Shown piece after piece: positions 54,482 to 64,000 of a stretch of DNA of 64,000 nt (positions are counted from its first letter, which is position 1; each line of letters opens with the position of its first letter). The translations under genes were made by a program, and so were the position numbers. This DNA comes from Ophioceras dolichostomum (Eukaryota; Ascomycota; Sordariomycetes; Magnaporthales; Ophioceraceae). The notes under the pieces were generated by a model, which saw only the letters and a list, made by a program, of their open reading frames with translations, searched no databases and had not been told where the DNA came from. The stretch spans positions 50,172 through 114,171 of the forward strand of contig PYST01000099.1 in the NCBI GenBank assembly GCA_003049485.1, read 5' to 3'.

Positions 54482-55677
54482 ATGCCTCCTCCTCGCCGGC
54501 CTTCTGCACTGGCACAACTCTCTAGACAACAGCATTTCTCTCATCCGAAATACGCACATTCGATCTCCTTGCCACTGTCTCTACTTACCAGAAGTAGTCC
54601 TATCCTGCCATTGCGTTCACAAGCAAGCACAAAGCCTAGGCCCACACTCACCATATTGCCAGTCCGAATAAAATATCCATCCAGCTTGAATCAAGCCCGC
54701 CGTTTCCAAAGCACATCGCCACCAATCAACATGGCTTCCGGCGAGCCCACTGGCCTTATTGCCACATCCGGCATTGAGCTCCTTACGCTGGGTAAGTGCA
54801 GGGAGAGATCGCATCCATAGACATATGCCTATATGCGTGGATGGGTCACTGCCCGAAAACTCATTGATAGCTACCGTCACTCTTCCATAACTAACGCAGA
54901 ATCCAACCTAAAGGCACTCCCAATGGCCTGAAGGCCTCCATCCTCCTCGAGGAGCTCAAAGAGGCCTACGGCAAGGACTACACGGTCCAGAAGATCGACA
55001 TCAGCAAGGGCACTCAAAAGCAGCCTTGGTTCACGAAATTTAACCCTAACGGCCGCATTCCGGTCGTTGTGGATCGAGATAGGGGAGATTTCGCCGTTTT
55101 CGAAAGCGGCGCCATATTGTCCTACTTGACGCGGCTCTACGATCCCGAGAATCTCTTTAGCTTTCCTATTGATAGTGACGACTACTTCACAGCCGAGCAG
55201 TGGCTCTATTGGGGAATCGGAGGGATTGGCCCCATGCAGGGTCAAGCGTCGCACTTCCTGAGGGCTGCTCCGGAGCGCATCGCCTGGGGGATCCAGCGCT
55301 ACGTCGGGGAGACGGAGCGGCTGTACGGGATCCTGGACAAGCGCCTCGCCGACCGCGACTACATCGTCGGCGAGGGCAGGGGCCGCTACTCGATCGCTGA
55401 CATCGCGCTTCTGGGGTGGACCGGGGTGTCGAGAATGTCGGGCTTGAACACGGCCGTGCAGTTCCCTAACGTCGCCGCGTGGTGGGAGCGTTGCGCGGCA
55501 CGGCCTGCCACTCGCCGGGGGCTCGAGGTTCCGTCCGGGCCGAGCCGGTTCTCGAACGAGGCCTTCGCGAAGAAGGAGGCTGAGGGTGATGAGGAGTTTT
55601 TGAAGAAGGCGAAGGAGACGGAGGAGTCGATTCTAGCGGCCAAGAAGGAGTACAATTATACGTACCAGTCGCCGTAA
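54482..55677 (+). CDS. glutathione S-transferase, Ure2-like/YfcG class (274 aa, or 357 aa with presequence)
   Basis: Probably uses glutathione for conjugation or disulfide reduction. Exon 1 ends at 54791, the intron is 54792-54913 (GTAAGT...AAG, phase 1) and exon 2 is 54914-55677. The splice forms LLTLGTPNGLKASILLEELK, the thioredoxin-fold start. Next are FNPNGRIPVVVDRDRGDFAV and FESGAILSYLTRLYDPENLF (the glutathione-binding ESGAI). The helical C-terminal domain follows (QWLYWGIGGIGPMQGQASHF, then IVGEGRGRYSIADIALLGWT). Two starts are possible. ATG 54731 (MASGEPTG) gives a cytosolic 274-residue enzyme. ATG 54482 adds 83 residues with no Asp or Glu, ending RRFQSTSPPIN, which looks like a mitochondrial presequence. 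TATAA lies only a few bases before 54482, which favours the short form or transcripts starting upstream. Confidence 0.88.
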
Positions 55678-56528
55678 GGACGGTGTGACAGTCTGTCCAA
55701 GTTTGTAATAATGAACAGAACAATCTTTTTTTTTTCACCCAACCCAGGTCTATGTCACCCAACCCAAAATGGACCCGCCAAAGACGGGCCATCCCAATTT
55801 CGATCTGGGCAACTTCGACTGGCGAAGGGGAGAAAAGACGGAAAGGAACAGGCTGCATTGAAGGGATCAACACTCAAGAGGGCAGACAATGCGCGCGTGC
55901 GGAAACAAAAAAAAAAGGAGAAAGAGAAGAACAAGGCAAATCGAATAACCGAATCAAAAAAAAAACCAAGTTAGCAAACTCGTAGCCTCGTTAGCTTGAA
56001 AATCCATCCATCAGAATATGACTCCGAACTACCACATAGTGATTTTTTTAGTCCTCAAAAGCCGAGCCGGGCAAAAAAGAAGTGCGTGTCAGGTACACCA
56101 AAACCACATGCTTCGCAACGCGGAGAGCAGCAAGAGGTGCGATACATGGTAGGGAGGGAAAAGTGTCAGAAAAAAAAAAGAAAAAGAAAAAGAAAAGAAA
56201 AAGAAACGATCACACGCAAACCAAGAGAGAAAATATAGCGATATTTTTTATCCCTACACCAAACCAGCTTGGCAATTTCCTATTCCTCATCTCCAAGCCC
56301 CAGCAATCCGGTCCCGACCTCGTCATCATCGACCAAGATGGCCTGCCTGGTAGTGCCTGGTACCTGGTTCTGCTGGTTTGTTTCAAGCGGCGAATGTTGA
56401 TGTTGATGATGGAAAGAAAAACGGACCGATGATCCGATTCCGCAAATCTAAGATGACGGGGAGGTCAAAGGACCGAAAACAGCCAGGGTTGGTTTTGGAT
56501 TTGGAGAGAGAGAGAGGATAATGGAGGT
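55678..56528. other. intergenic between convergent genes, A-rich
   Basis: The 3' flanks of the GST (+) and SR-protein (-) genes. It contains long A/AAG-rich runs on the + strand (55905-55970 and 56168-56215), which would be T-rich in the minus-strand 3' UTR. No gene supported. Confidence 0.5.
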
Positions 56529-58807
56529 TTACCAGTATCGGCTCGGTCTCTCGTACTCCCGCGGAGGATAGCCGCCCTCCCGGGCATAGCCGGACTCGCG
56601 CGGCGGGAAGTCCCTCGGAGGTGGTCTGTCGTAGGGCCTGCCGTTCGCGTACGGATCCGGAGCAGGGTAGTCGCGGCGGTACGGCTCATCGTACCGCGCG
56701 CGTGGGGGCGGGTAGTCGTCCCCGGGGCCGCGCCGAGGAGGCGACCGGTAGCGGCTGCGGTCGTCGTAGTAGTCACGGCGGGGCGGGGGAGTGCGCTCAC
56801 GGTAGCCCTCGCGGTATCCATCCCGGCGCGGGCTGTAGGCGTGCGATGGTGGGCCACGGCGGTCATAGTCGTCCGGTCCGGAGGATGGAGGGGGGTAGGG
56901 ACGACGGCCGACCGGTGAACGAGATCGGCGCTCCCGTGGCGGCGGATCCGACTGGATCTGAAAGCGGCGAATTCATGTTGAGTTTCCAGGGCTCCAGGCT
57001 TGCAGAGCACATGGACGAAGGTGAGAGGGATAAGCGGGCGCAAGAACTTACGTTGGCAGTGCATCTCACGGTCTTCTCCTTGAATTCCTTGCCGTCCAGA
57101 GCCTCCACGGCGGTGGTGAGATCCGCGGCCGACTCAAACTCAACGAAGCTGTGCAGATCGAAACAGATGCAGTTAGGTCAAGATATTCCAAGAACTCGCC
57201 TTCAAAGGTAGTGAGGGCGAAGAGATCAAGATGAGTGCGAGGTGAAATTAGGTTGATGACTTACCCTTCACCATTGTTGTTGCGGCCAGTCTCGGAGTAG
57301 ACAACATCAAGCTGGGACTGACGGGCGAAATCTTTGAGGTCCTAAAATCCGGAGTCGGTGTAAGTGGCAGTCCAGGAGGTGAGGATTCTCTATCGGTGAG
57401 TAGTGACGTGGCCAATTCCCTTTCCAAGCGTAAGACGAAGGCCAGGCAACCAGGGAGCCGGAAGAGGGGGAAAGTCCAGAGAAAACCTGAGTAGGAGGGA
57501 TGGTCCAAACGGTTCAGGTTCCAGCGTCGAGAAGTCCCTTCGCCGGGCTACCGTTCCTCGTGGTTTTTCTCCTTCTCCCAAGAGTCTCCAGGGTGGTGGT
57601 AGTGGTGGTGGTAAAGGTGGTGGTGAAGATTCCATAAACGTCCAGCCAGGTGGGTGAAGATCAGAGTGTTGGACGGGAGACACTGGACTGTGCTGGAGAC
57701 GGTAGTAGTGGTGTGTCGGTGGTGATGAAGAGATACGAGGTCCTGCCGGGAAGGATGATGCAGAGGCTTCTCCATTCGGCGCGGGACTTCGAGACAACCA
57801 ATACGTCATGGGAATCCATCGACTGGAGATTACCACCAATCCAGGAACAAGGAACACGAGGAAGCACAGACCTGCCAGCTGGTATCATTGGGGAGCCCAG
57901 TGATCTGCATGCGGTACTGGGTTCGTCGGGGTCGAGGGGCAGGTGGACGGTCGTTGCCGCCATAGGAACCTCCGCCGCCGCCGCCGCCGCTACCAGCACC
58001 GGCACCAGCTTCTCGGTTGCGGGTACCGCGAGCGAACTGGACCGTGAGACGCTCGCCCAACAGGAGAGATCCGTCTTTGGTTGTAGACAGCGCAAAGCGT
58101 ATTCCAAGGATTAGCCAGGATGAAGACAGAGGGCTCGGAGGGGGGCCGGGACAGGCCAGGTCAGATCAGGACGGGACGGGACAGGGCGAGACAGGAAGGG
58201 GGGCCATGGCGGGGCGGAATGGATGGGCGTAGACGGGGCGCCGGGCACCAGGCAGGTCGTGCACCGGATCGGCGGGCGGGCTTGGAAGATGGAGGGCAAG
58301 GCAAGGACATGGTTGATGCAGGAGAGCGGTCGACGAGGTACGTACGGAATGCTGTGATGAGCAACAGGAAGATGTTAGCGATGGAGCGGAAGAAGAGCAG
58401 GTAGGCAGCCATCCTTACCAGGGACAACATCACGCGCATCCATGGGATCCTTGTATTCGATGAACCCGAAGCCATTCATGAGCTTGATCTCTGTGATCTC
58501 GCCATGGCTGTGGGTGCCGAAATGCTTGGCGACATCGTCCTTCGTAGCTGCTTGGAGGTCAGCGCGCGAACCATGTGCGTCTTGAGGGTGAGCGCAAAGA
58601 CGCCTCGAGTCCCGCCGTGTGTCGTCGGCGGCACGGCGGTCGGCTTGCTAGCTCGGGGGGCGCATGACGTACCGGCACGGGGCAAATTCCCCCTTTTGAC
58701 AACCTAGCTGTTAGAACCATTGCTTGGGCAAACAGAAAACAACAACAACATAACGGGAAAGAACCAGATCATTACAAGTAGAGTCTCGTGGCGCTCACGT
58801 CTCCCAT
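56529..58807 (-). CDS. Npl3/Srp2-type SR-like RNA-binding protein with two RRMs (331 aa, 8 exons)
   Basis: A shuttling mRNA-binding protein that acts in splicing and mRNA export. Exons: 58807-58776, 58692-58673 (20 nt), 58550-58419, 58351-58346 (6 nt), 58074-57872, 57341-57265, 57148-57052 and 56957-56529. RRM1 reads TRLYLGNLPRAATKDDVAKH, then EITEIKLMNGFGFIEYKDPM and DARDVVPAFHGSLLLGERLT. The NLPRA and AFH parts depend on the two microexons. A Gly-rich linker follows, then RRM2 (QYRMQITGLPNDTSWQDLKD with the pseudo-RRM SWQDLKD signature, DVVYSETG, GFVEFESAADLTTAVEALDG). The tail is rich in Arg, Tyr, Pro and Asp with a few RS pairs (RRSRSPVGRR). Introns of 271 and 530 nt are long for this genome, as in SR genes that regulate their own splicing (inference). 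All phases agree, and the sum is 996 nt. Confidence 0.87.
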
Positions 58808-59670
58808 CTTGGGAGAATCGTCCGGAAATAAGGTCCGTCGAAGCCTATAAATGGAGGATGGAACTAGAGGTCGAGGTCAAGTCGGTGGCGGAGAAAAGGT
58901 GACCGCGAGGGCGTGCTCCGAGGAGATCGCGCCGCGTGTCCTGGAACAGAATATTCCCCACACTGGGAAAATCGAAAGGAAGGCGCGAAGAAGAGCCCAA
59001 ATACTGGGATATCCCAACTCTCGCGCAGTAAAGAAGCGCAAATGATAAAATTGGTTGGGTCGCGACGAAATAACGAAATACAGGAGAGGGAGAGACGAGG
59101 CGAAAAAGGAGGACTCGAAAGAGGGGTTGGGTTGGGTTCACAGGGAGGGAGGCAGGCAACGGAAGGGAGGCGACGAACAGGGCGGGCTGGGGAGCAGCTG
59201 AAGCGACAGACCCCAATGGTGTGTGTGGATATGCCGCGACTGTCTCGTGGTGAGATCTTTTTTGCGCCCCGCTAGTTAGAAGAGGGGCCTAACCGAAATA
59301 GGCACGACGCCCCACGTGCTATTGGCTCCCGTTTCTATCACACTGGGGGCCATCACACCTTATTCACACCTTCTGGAGCATAAACGGCCAAGGTGTATGG
59401 CCAACGACATGGAGACGTTGGGTTTCAACCGCCAAAAGAAGCTTGTGTAAACGCAGCACACATCCGGATGCAGATACAACAATATCACCATCAATATCAT
59501 ATACTATTGCAACTATGGGCAATGATTATCGGATGACAAATATAAAAGTCCTGATGCCCGAACCTAGGCAGGATAATAAGGGAACGAACCAACGCCGATG
59601 CAATGGACGACAAATATCAAAGTCGCTCTGAATAAGCTCTCCAATCCGATCCAAGACAGTAAAGTCTAGC
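58808..59670. other. intergenic: SR-gene promoter and nexin 3' flank
   Basis: The first 450 bases are purine-rich on the + strand, so CT-rich in the SR-gene leader. The rest is the 3' flank of the nexin gene. No gene supported. Confidence 0.45.
59313..59325. promoter_or_regulatory. CACGTG next to a CCAAT box
   Basis: CACGTG at 59313-59318 is followed two bases later by ATTGG (59321-59325), that is, CCAAT on the minus strand. It lies about 510 bp upstream of the SR-gene ATG. Adjacent bHLH and HAP-complex type sites are a plausible promoter module; this is inferred from sequence only. Confidence 0.4.
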
Positions 59671-62600
59671 CTAATCTTCATTAAAAAGAATATCGATAAC
59701 TTCATCCAGAAATGTGAAAACAAGGTGTGTGCTAGTAGTAACCGTCAGCGACAATCTGTTCCCAAAGCTTCATTGAGTATAGGGGGTGGGAAAGAAAATC
59801 GAAAAGACATATAGACACGTACTTTAATCTCGAGTTATTCAAGGTCGCAAAGATACGCCGACTAGCCGCCTGGGCATTCAGCCTCCCCACGACGCTACCA
59901 GCCAAGTCCGGCACCAGCGTAGCAAGCATGAGACTGGCCTCCGTTCTTGTGCGCGACTTCTGCGCCGCTGTGCGCGGCGGGCCCCTCTCCTTCTTCGTGA
60001 AGCTGCTGCTGCTCACTCCGACTCCAGCCCCGGGACCGGCACCGGCACCGGGACCAGGGGCGGCGGCGGCGGCGGCGGCGGCGCTATTGTCCCACAGCGC
60101 GTCCCGCAGCATCGCGACGTACCGCAGCACCGCATCCTCCTGCACCAGCGCCTTGACGATGTCGCGCAGCTTGCGCTCGATCGTGCCGCCCAGGAGCTGA
60201 TGCAGGACCACGACGACGGCCCTCCCTCGCAGCCAGTTGTTTCCGCGGTTGAGCTCGAACACCTCGAGGAACACGTCGCAGATCGGCTTGACGAACGGCT
60301 CCAGCTCCTTGTCCTCGAAGGCGTTCAGCTCCGCCTCGGCCTCGGCCGCCGACATGGCCGCCAGGGACCCGTCGTCGTCGGTCGCGGAAGCGGCCCTGCC
60401 CGCTGCTGACGATGGTGCGCCGCCGTTCGCGTTCAGCTGGCTCGTCGCCGCCGCGATGAGGTTCTGTCCGGCGAGCGAGATCTGGTCCAGCACGGGGATA
60501 GAGCCCAGGATGTCCTCCATGCCGTCGGCGACGGAGTCGTACAGCCGCGAGATCATGTCCTTCCTGTCCTCGCGCTCGCCCAGGTCCTGGTGGCCACCGG
60601 CGGAGCCGGACTGGGGGCCGCCGCCGCCGCCGATGGCGCTCTGCGAGAGGAATGCCCGCAGGTCCCTGCTCCGGCATGCCTCGGGCAGGCGCAGCAAGTG
60701 CTGGAGGTACGCTTGTAGAGCCTCACGGCGCTTCTGGAGGAAGTCGGTCTGCAGCTTCATCACCATGCGGCGACGTGGGAAGTCGAGGTTGCGGACCGAG
60801 GGGTACCGCGAGCGGAGACGCTGGTGGAGTTCCAGGAATTCGCTGTACCGACGCTTCACGAGCCAGGTGGCGGCCGGCATCTTCTCGCCGGCGTCCCGCT
60901 GCACCTCGATGACGTACACGGCAAACTCCTTCCCATCCTCGTCCCGCCCTACCTGAATCGACGTGATCTTGATCGTGGACCGGCCGTAGAGGGAGTTGTC
61001 GCTCTCCTGGATCACATATTGCTGCCGCTGGAGCTCCTTTCTGCGCAACTCCCTCTCTAGACTCGCCTTGGATTTTCGGAGGATCCTGAGTTCCACTGTG
61101 TTATTAGTGAGCTCCGCTTTTCTGAGGAGCGAGTCGACAACGGCTTCCTGGGCAACGAGACGGTCAATGTCGTTGGTAAGCGCTGTAATAGCCTCCGCCA
61201 GACCGAGGTCACCGGGGGCCGCCTCGTGGACCTCGTCCAAATCGTCATCCTCCTTCTTGTCGTCCAGGTCCTCGCGCTCGTCCGAGAGATACTTATTCTC
61301 ATCGCCGAAGAGGTCTTCGTCCTCGAAAACCCCGATGCGCGAGGCAGCACTGACAAGGCCGAGTGACGCCAGACTCTTCTTCTCAGGCTCTTTCGCTAGC
61401 TGGTGTGATTGGGACGGCTGAGACGGCTGAGATGCCCGTGGCACATCCATTGAGCCCCTATTAGACTCCGTGTCAGGCGAGAACAGGCTGGAGCCCGCAT
61501 CATCTTCACCGCCGAAAAGGGAGGCGCGCAGATCTTCGGCTGTGTGTGGTCTGCTATCCTCCATGATGGTATTAAGTGCATCTTCAACGGCCTTGACAAC
61601 CCTCGTGTCGGGAGGTGGTTGGCCCGGATCCTGGTCTAAACTCTGAACAGAGTCGGCCAGTCCTTCATTATCATAGTCGTCGTCGTCGAATAAGGGGGTG
61701 GGAGAATCCTCGTCCAGGGACCGACGAAGGGCGACCTGGGGATCGTGGCCACCGCCATTACCGTTCATAGACCTCAGATCTGAGGTGGATCCTGCCCGTC
61801 GGTTCGGGTGGGGACCCGGAGCTAGTCTGCTTGCCAACCGCGAGACGGGGTTCGGTCTCGAAACGCTTGTGTACGACTGCGACGCCCTGCTCAAGGCTCC
61901 TGGAGCAGGTAGCGGCGTCGGCACCAGTGGTGGGGCTGGTGCTGACACCGTGACCTCCACGCTCGGGGTCGCCGTCCTATTTGAGGCCTCTTCGGCAGCC
62001 AAACATTTGTAAAACAAGTCGGACTTTTTGAAGTTCTGGAAGTGGTTGAGCCGCATCTCGTCCAGAACAGCTGTCTGCGCCCGCAATATAGAGCGGCGTG
62101 CCCGGTAGTATTGCGCCGGGGTCGCAGCTTTGCCCGACTCAAGGAACTCCCGGACCAGTCGCCTAGATGACTCAGGCACCTTAAGGACGGGCATCGAGAG
62201 ATAAGCCTGGTGTATCTGGGCGAGATCAAGCCTGTCTGAGTCGCTCCAGGGGGGCAGCATCAGCGGCAGCTGTTCGTTTTCGGGCCCGTCATCCTCGAGC
62301 GGATTCCTGAAGCCATCGACAACGAGCCAGAACTGGACGAGGGGGAGTAAGCGCAGCCGGTCCATGTACTCCATGAAATACGACAGTCCCGAGGAGTCTC
62401 GGAGCAGCTCCTCCAACGGCGCGTTCTCTAGACGAGACACGGTCGGTGGTGCTGCCACGACAGGGGCCATGGTAGCCATCCGACGGTCGCCTCCGGCGGC
62501 TAAGTGCTGCACCCTCTGATCAAGCAACCTCTTCCCCATTTCCAGGCGCCTCAGGTACACCTGGTCCTGGCCTTCCTTCTGCGACTCCCTCTTTAGCTGG

Positions 62601-63676
62601 CTAGCTACCTCGCTCCTAAACCTCCTAGCGTCCGAGAGGTTATGGAGCTTCCGGATGGACCGAACGAATTTCTCAAACCTCCGCTCGCTGTCTCCAGGGT
62701 TCAACCTGGGAAAGGCAACCGGCTTCCCCGCCCTGGGGACGGGCGAGGCGTGCTGATCCAGAGCTGCGCGCAACTTCCTCACCGTCGATCGATCCTGCAG
62801 CATGCTCCGCCCGTAGTTCTCCATCACCTGGTTCCAAGTATCCGGGTCGGAGAGCATCTGCATGCCCGTTGAGAGCACGGAGCAGGTGACGATCTCACGG
62901 ATAATGGTAGACACAGCCCGGCTCCTCAAAATATGGCCTGGGAGCACTTTTGGCAGGACCTTGACGACTACTTGACGCAGATACCCCTGCTGTACCACCC
63001 CGGTATCCGTATATGACAGGCTCGCTGCTGGATGCAGCTTCCCCTCTTTGTACTTGGAAGCGATGGCAAGGTCCAGCTCCTCGGACTCGGTGACGGATCG
63101 CGTCAGCTTCCTGCCCCGCACCGACCTCTCCGCATCGTAGAAGTCTCGGAAATGCGCCGTAAGTATGGGGACCAGGCGGCTGGTCATGAGCTCGGCCAGA
63201 TCGAGTTGGAGCAGGCGGTCCCTAATTCCGGCGAGGGCGATTCTAAGGGCCTTGTCGACTTCGTTCGTGAAGGCGGGGTTCTTGCTGATGTTCGAGTACC
63301 ATGACTGGACGAAGTCTCGGACGATGAGCTGGAGGAGCTCGTCGAGCGCAAGCGACACCTTGGGCGCTTCGGGGTAGAGCGGGACGGGGGTGTACGACTG
63401 GAGGGCATCGAGGGCGCGGAGCTCCGCGCGCCAGGCGGCCGGCGCGGCAAACGCGACTCCATTTGGCAGGCGGCGCGCCGAGCGTTGGGACTCGCGGTAA
63501 CGGGCGCCGCGAGAGGTGGACAGCAGCAACGCCAACAGGCCGAGGACAGCGAGCAGGAAGCCGGTAACGAAGGCATATCCGGCGAATCGAAGGGTCGGGA
63601 ACCAGTGGGTGGCGTAGCCCCAGGCGACGAAACTTGCGAGCCCGGCAAGAATCACCTCTCTCGCCTTAAGGGCCAT
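59671..63676 (-). CDS. Mdm1/SNX13-type sorting nexin, TM-PXA-RGS-PX-NexinC (1304 aa)
   Basis: An ER-anchored tether family: yeast Mdm1 links ER to vacuole at nucleus-vacuole junctions and binds phosphoinositides and lipid precursors. Exon 1 is 63676-59823 and exon 2 is 59731-59671; the 91-bp intron (GTACGT...TAG) is phase 2. Two N-terminal spans (about residues 8-25 and 34-54) are followed by a PXA domain (about 105-290; LDELLQLIVRDFVQSWYSNI). An RGS-like domain follows (about 420-560; GLSYFMEYMDRLRLLPLVQF), then a Ser/Asp-rich linker. The PX domain (about 905-1020) has WLVKRRYSEFLELHQRLRSR and the PRRRM basic patch. The Nexin_C domain starts near 1115, with an Ala/Gly/Pro low-complexity insert at about 1205-1225. 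Splicing replaces a terminal read-through by NTHLVFTFLDEVIDILFNED, which closes Nexin_C. ATG at 63676. Confidence 0.92.
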
Positions 63677-64000
63677 AATACCAAGCTGCTATATTTGTAT
63701 CCCCACCGCCCATTGTTGGCGTTTTTGTCTTGCAAGCTTGGGTGCGATCTTGGGAGGAGCAAGTCGTCGAGTCCCGGACAGATAAGCGGTCAGACCCAGG
63801 CCAGTGATGGCGGGTACGTAAAATCGTAGTGAGGGGACAAAGGAGAGTGAAGCAATACAGCGGAATATCCCAGAGTGTCATCACCACACAGAGTGCAGTA
63901 ACAGCCGACAAGCATCATCGTCATCACGCCGCCTGCTGTTTTAGGCGAAGTGCATGTTTGAACCGATAGTGTGGATTGATTGTCTTGCTTGGCCCGTGCG
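63677..64000. other. promoter region of the nexin gene
   Basis: Upstream sequence of the minus-strand nexin gene up to the window edge. No coding signal or RNA gene seen. Confidence 0.4.

Noticed and set aside
56465..57064. Minus-strand frame of 199 codons over the last SR exon
   Set aside because: A +1 shadow of exon 8. The correct frame reads RRSRSPVGRR...RPSRYW after the 56958 splice site.

Overview
The window looks like a nuclear chromosome segment of a filamentous ascomycete (Pezizomycotina, most likely a Sordariomycete). Genes are compact and GC-rich. Most introns are about 60-180 bp, with GTRNGT-type donors and CTAAC-type branch sites. The gene set is eukaryotic: Utp14, TRAPP Trs31, mitochondrial ribosomal mL41, an Mdm1-type sorting nexin, an Npl3/Srp2-type SR protein, ERCC1/Rad10, a GH47 mannosidase and a Ure2-like GST. 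No species is claimed. I saw no tRNA, rRNA, CRISPR array or bacterial-type operon.

Layout. 1-6 kb: two unrecognised proteins, one with a single membrane span, then a Ccc1/VIT-type transporter. 6.7-8.6 kb (minus): secreted GH47 class I alpha-1,2-mannosidase. 11.3-12.6 kb (minus): ERCC1/Rad10 with a possible ubiquitin-interacting motif in its tail. 14.1-15.7 kb (minus): a low-complexity conserved fungal protein, flanked by two short hAT-type MITEs with perfect 8-bp target duplications. 18.3-21.4 kb (plus): a six-exon alpha/beta hydrolase with a long disordered tail. 21.8-25.7 kb: mL41 (minus) and UTP14 (plus) share a 433-bp divergent promoter. 26.4-30.1 kb: Sec14-like lipid transfer protein, Trs31, and a small conserved protein whose first coding exon is only the ATG. 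30.6-34.1 kb: three small secreted cysteine-rich proteins, two of them in a roughly 1.2-kb tandem segmental duplication. 34.9-36.8 kb: a 46-residue membrane micro-protein and a larger single-span protein. 39.0-39.6 kb (minus): a tail-anchor-like membrane protein. 43.5-47.1 kb (minus): a five-exon hydantoinase/oxoprolinase-DUF917 fusion. 47.1-54.4 kb: a gene-poor block with a decayed SF1 helicase, a third MITE-like foldback and a four-copy two-hairpin repeat. 54.5-63.7 kb: GST, SR protein with 20-nt and 6-nt microexons, and the Mdm1-type nexin.

Most of the genes are housekeeping genes for ribosome biogenesis, splicing, trafficking, lipid transfer and DNA repair. They act independently; this is not a biosynthetic cluster. 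The parts that look most lineage-specific are the secreted-protein cluster (30.6-34.1 kb) and the repeat-rich block (47-54 kb). Exon boundaries were derived by hand from splice signals, reading phase and remembered family conservation. No database search was run, so functional names rest on motif recognition.
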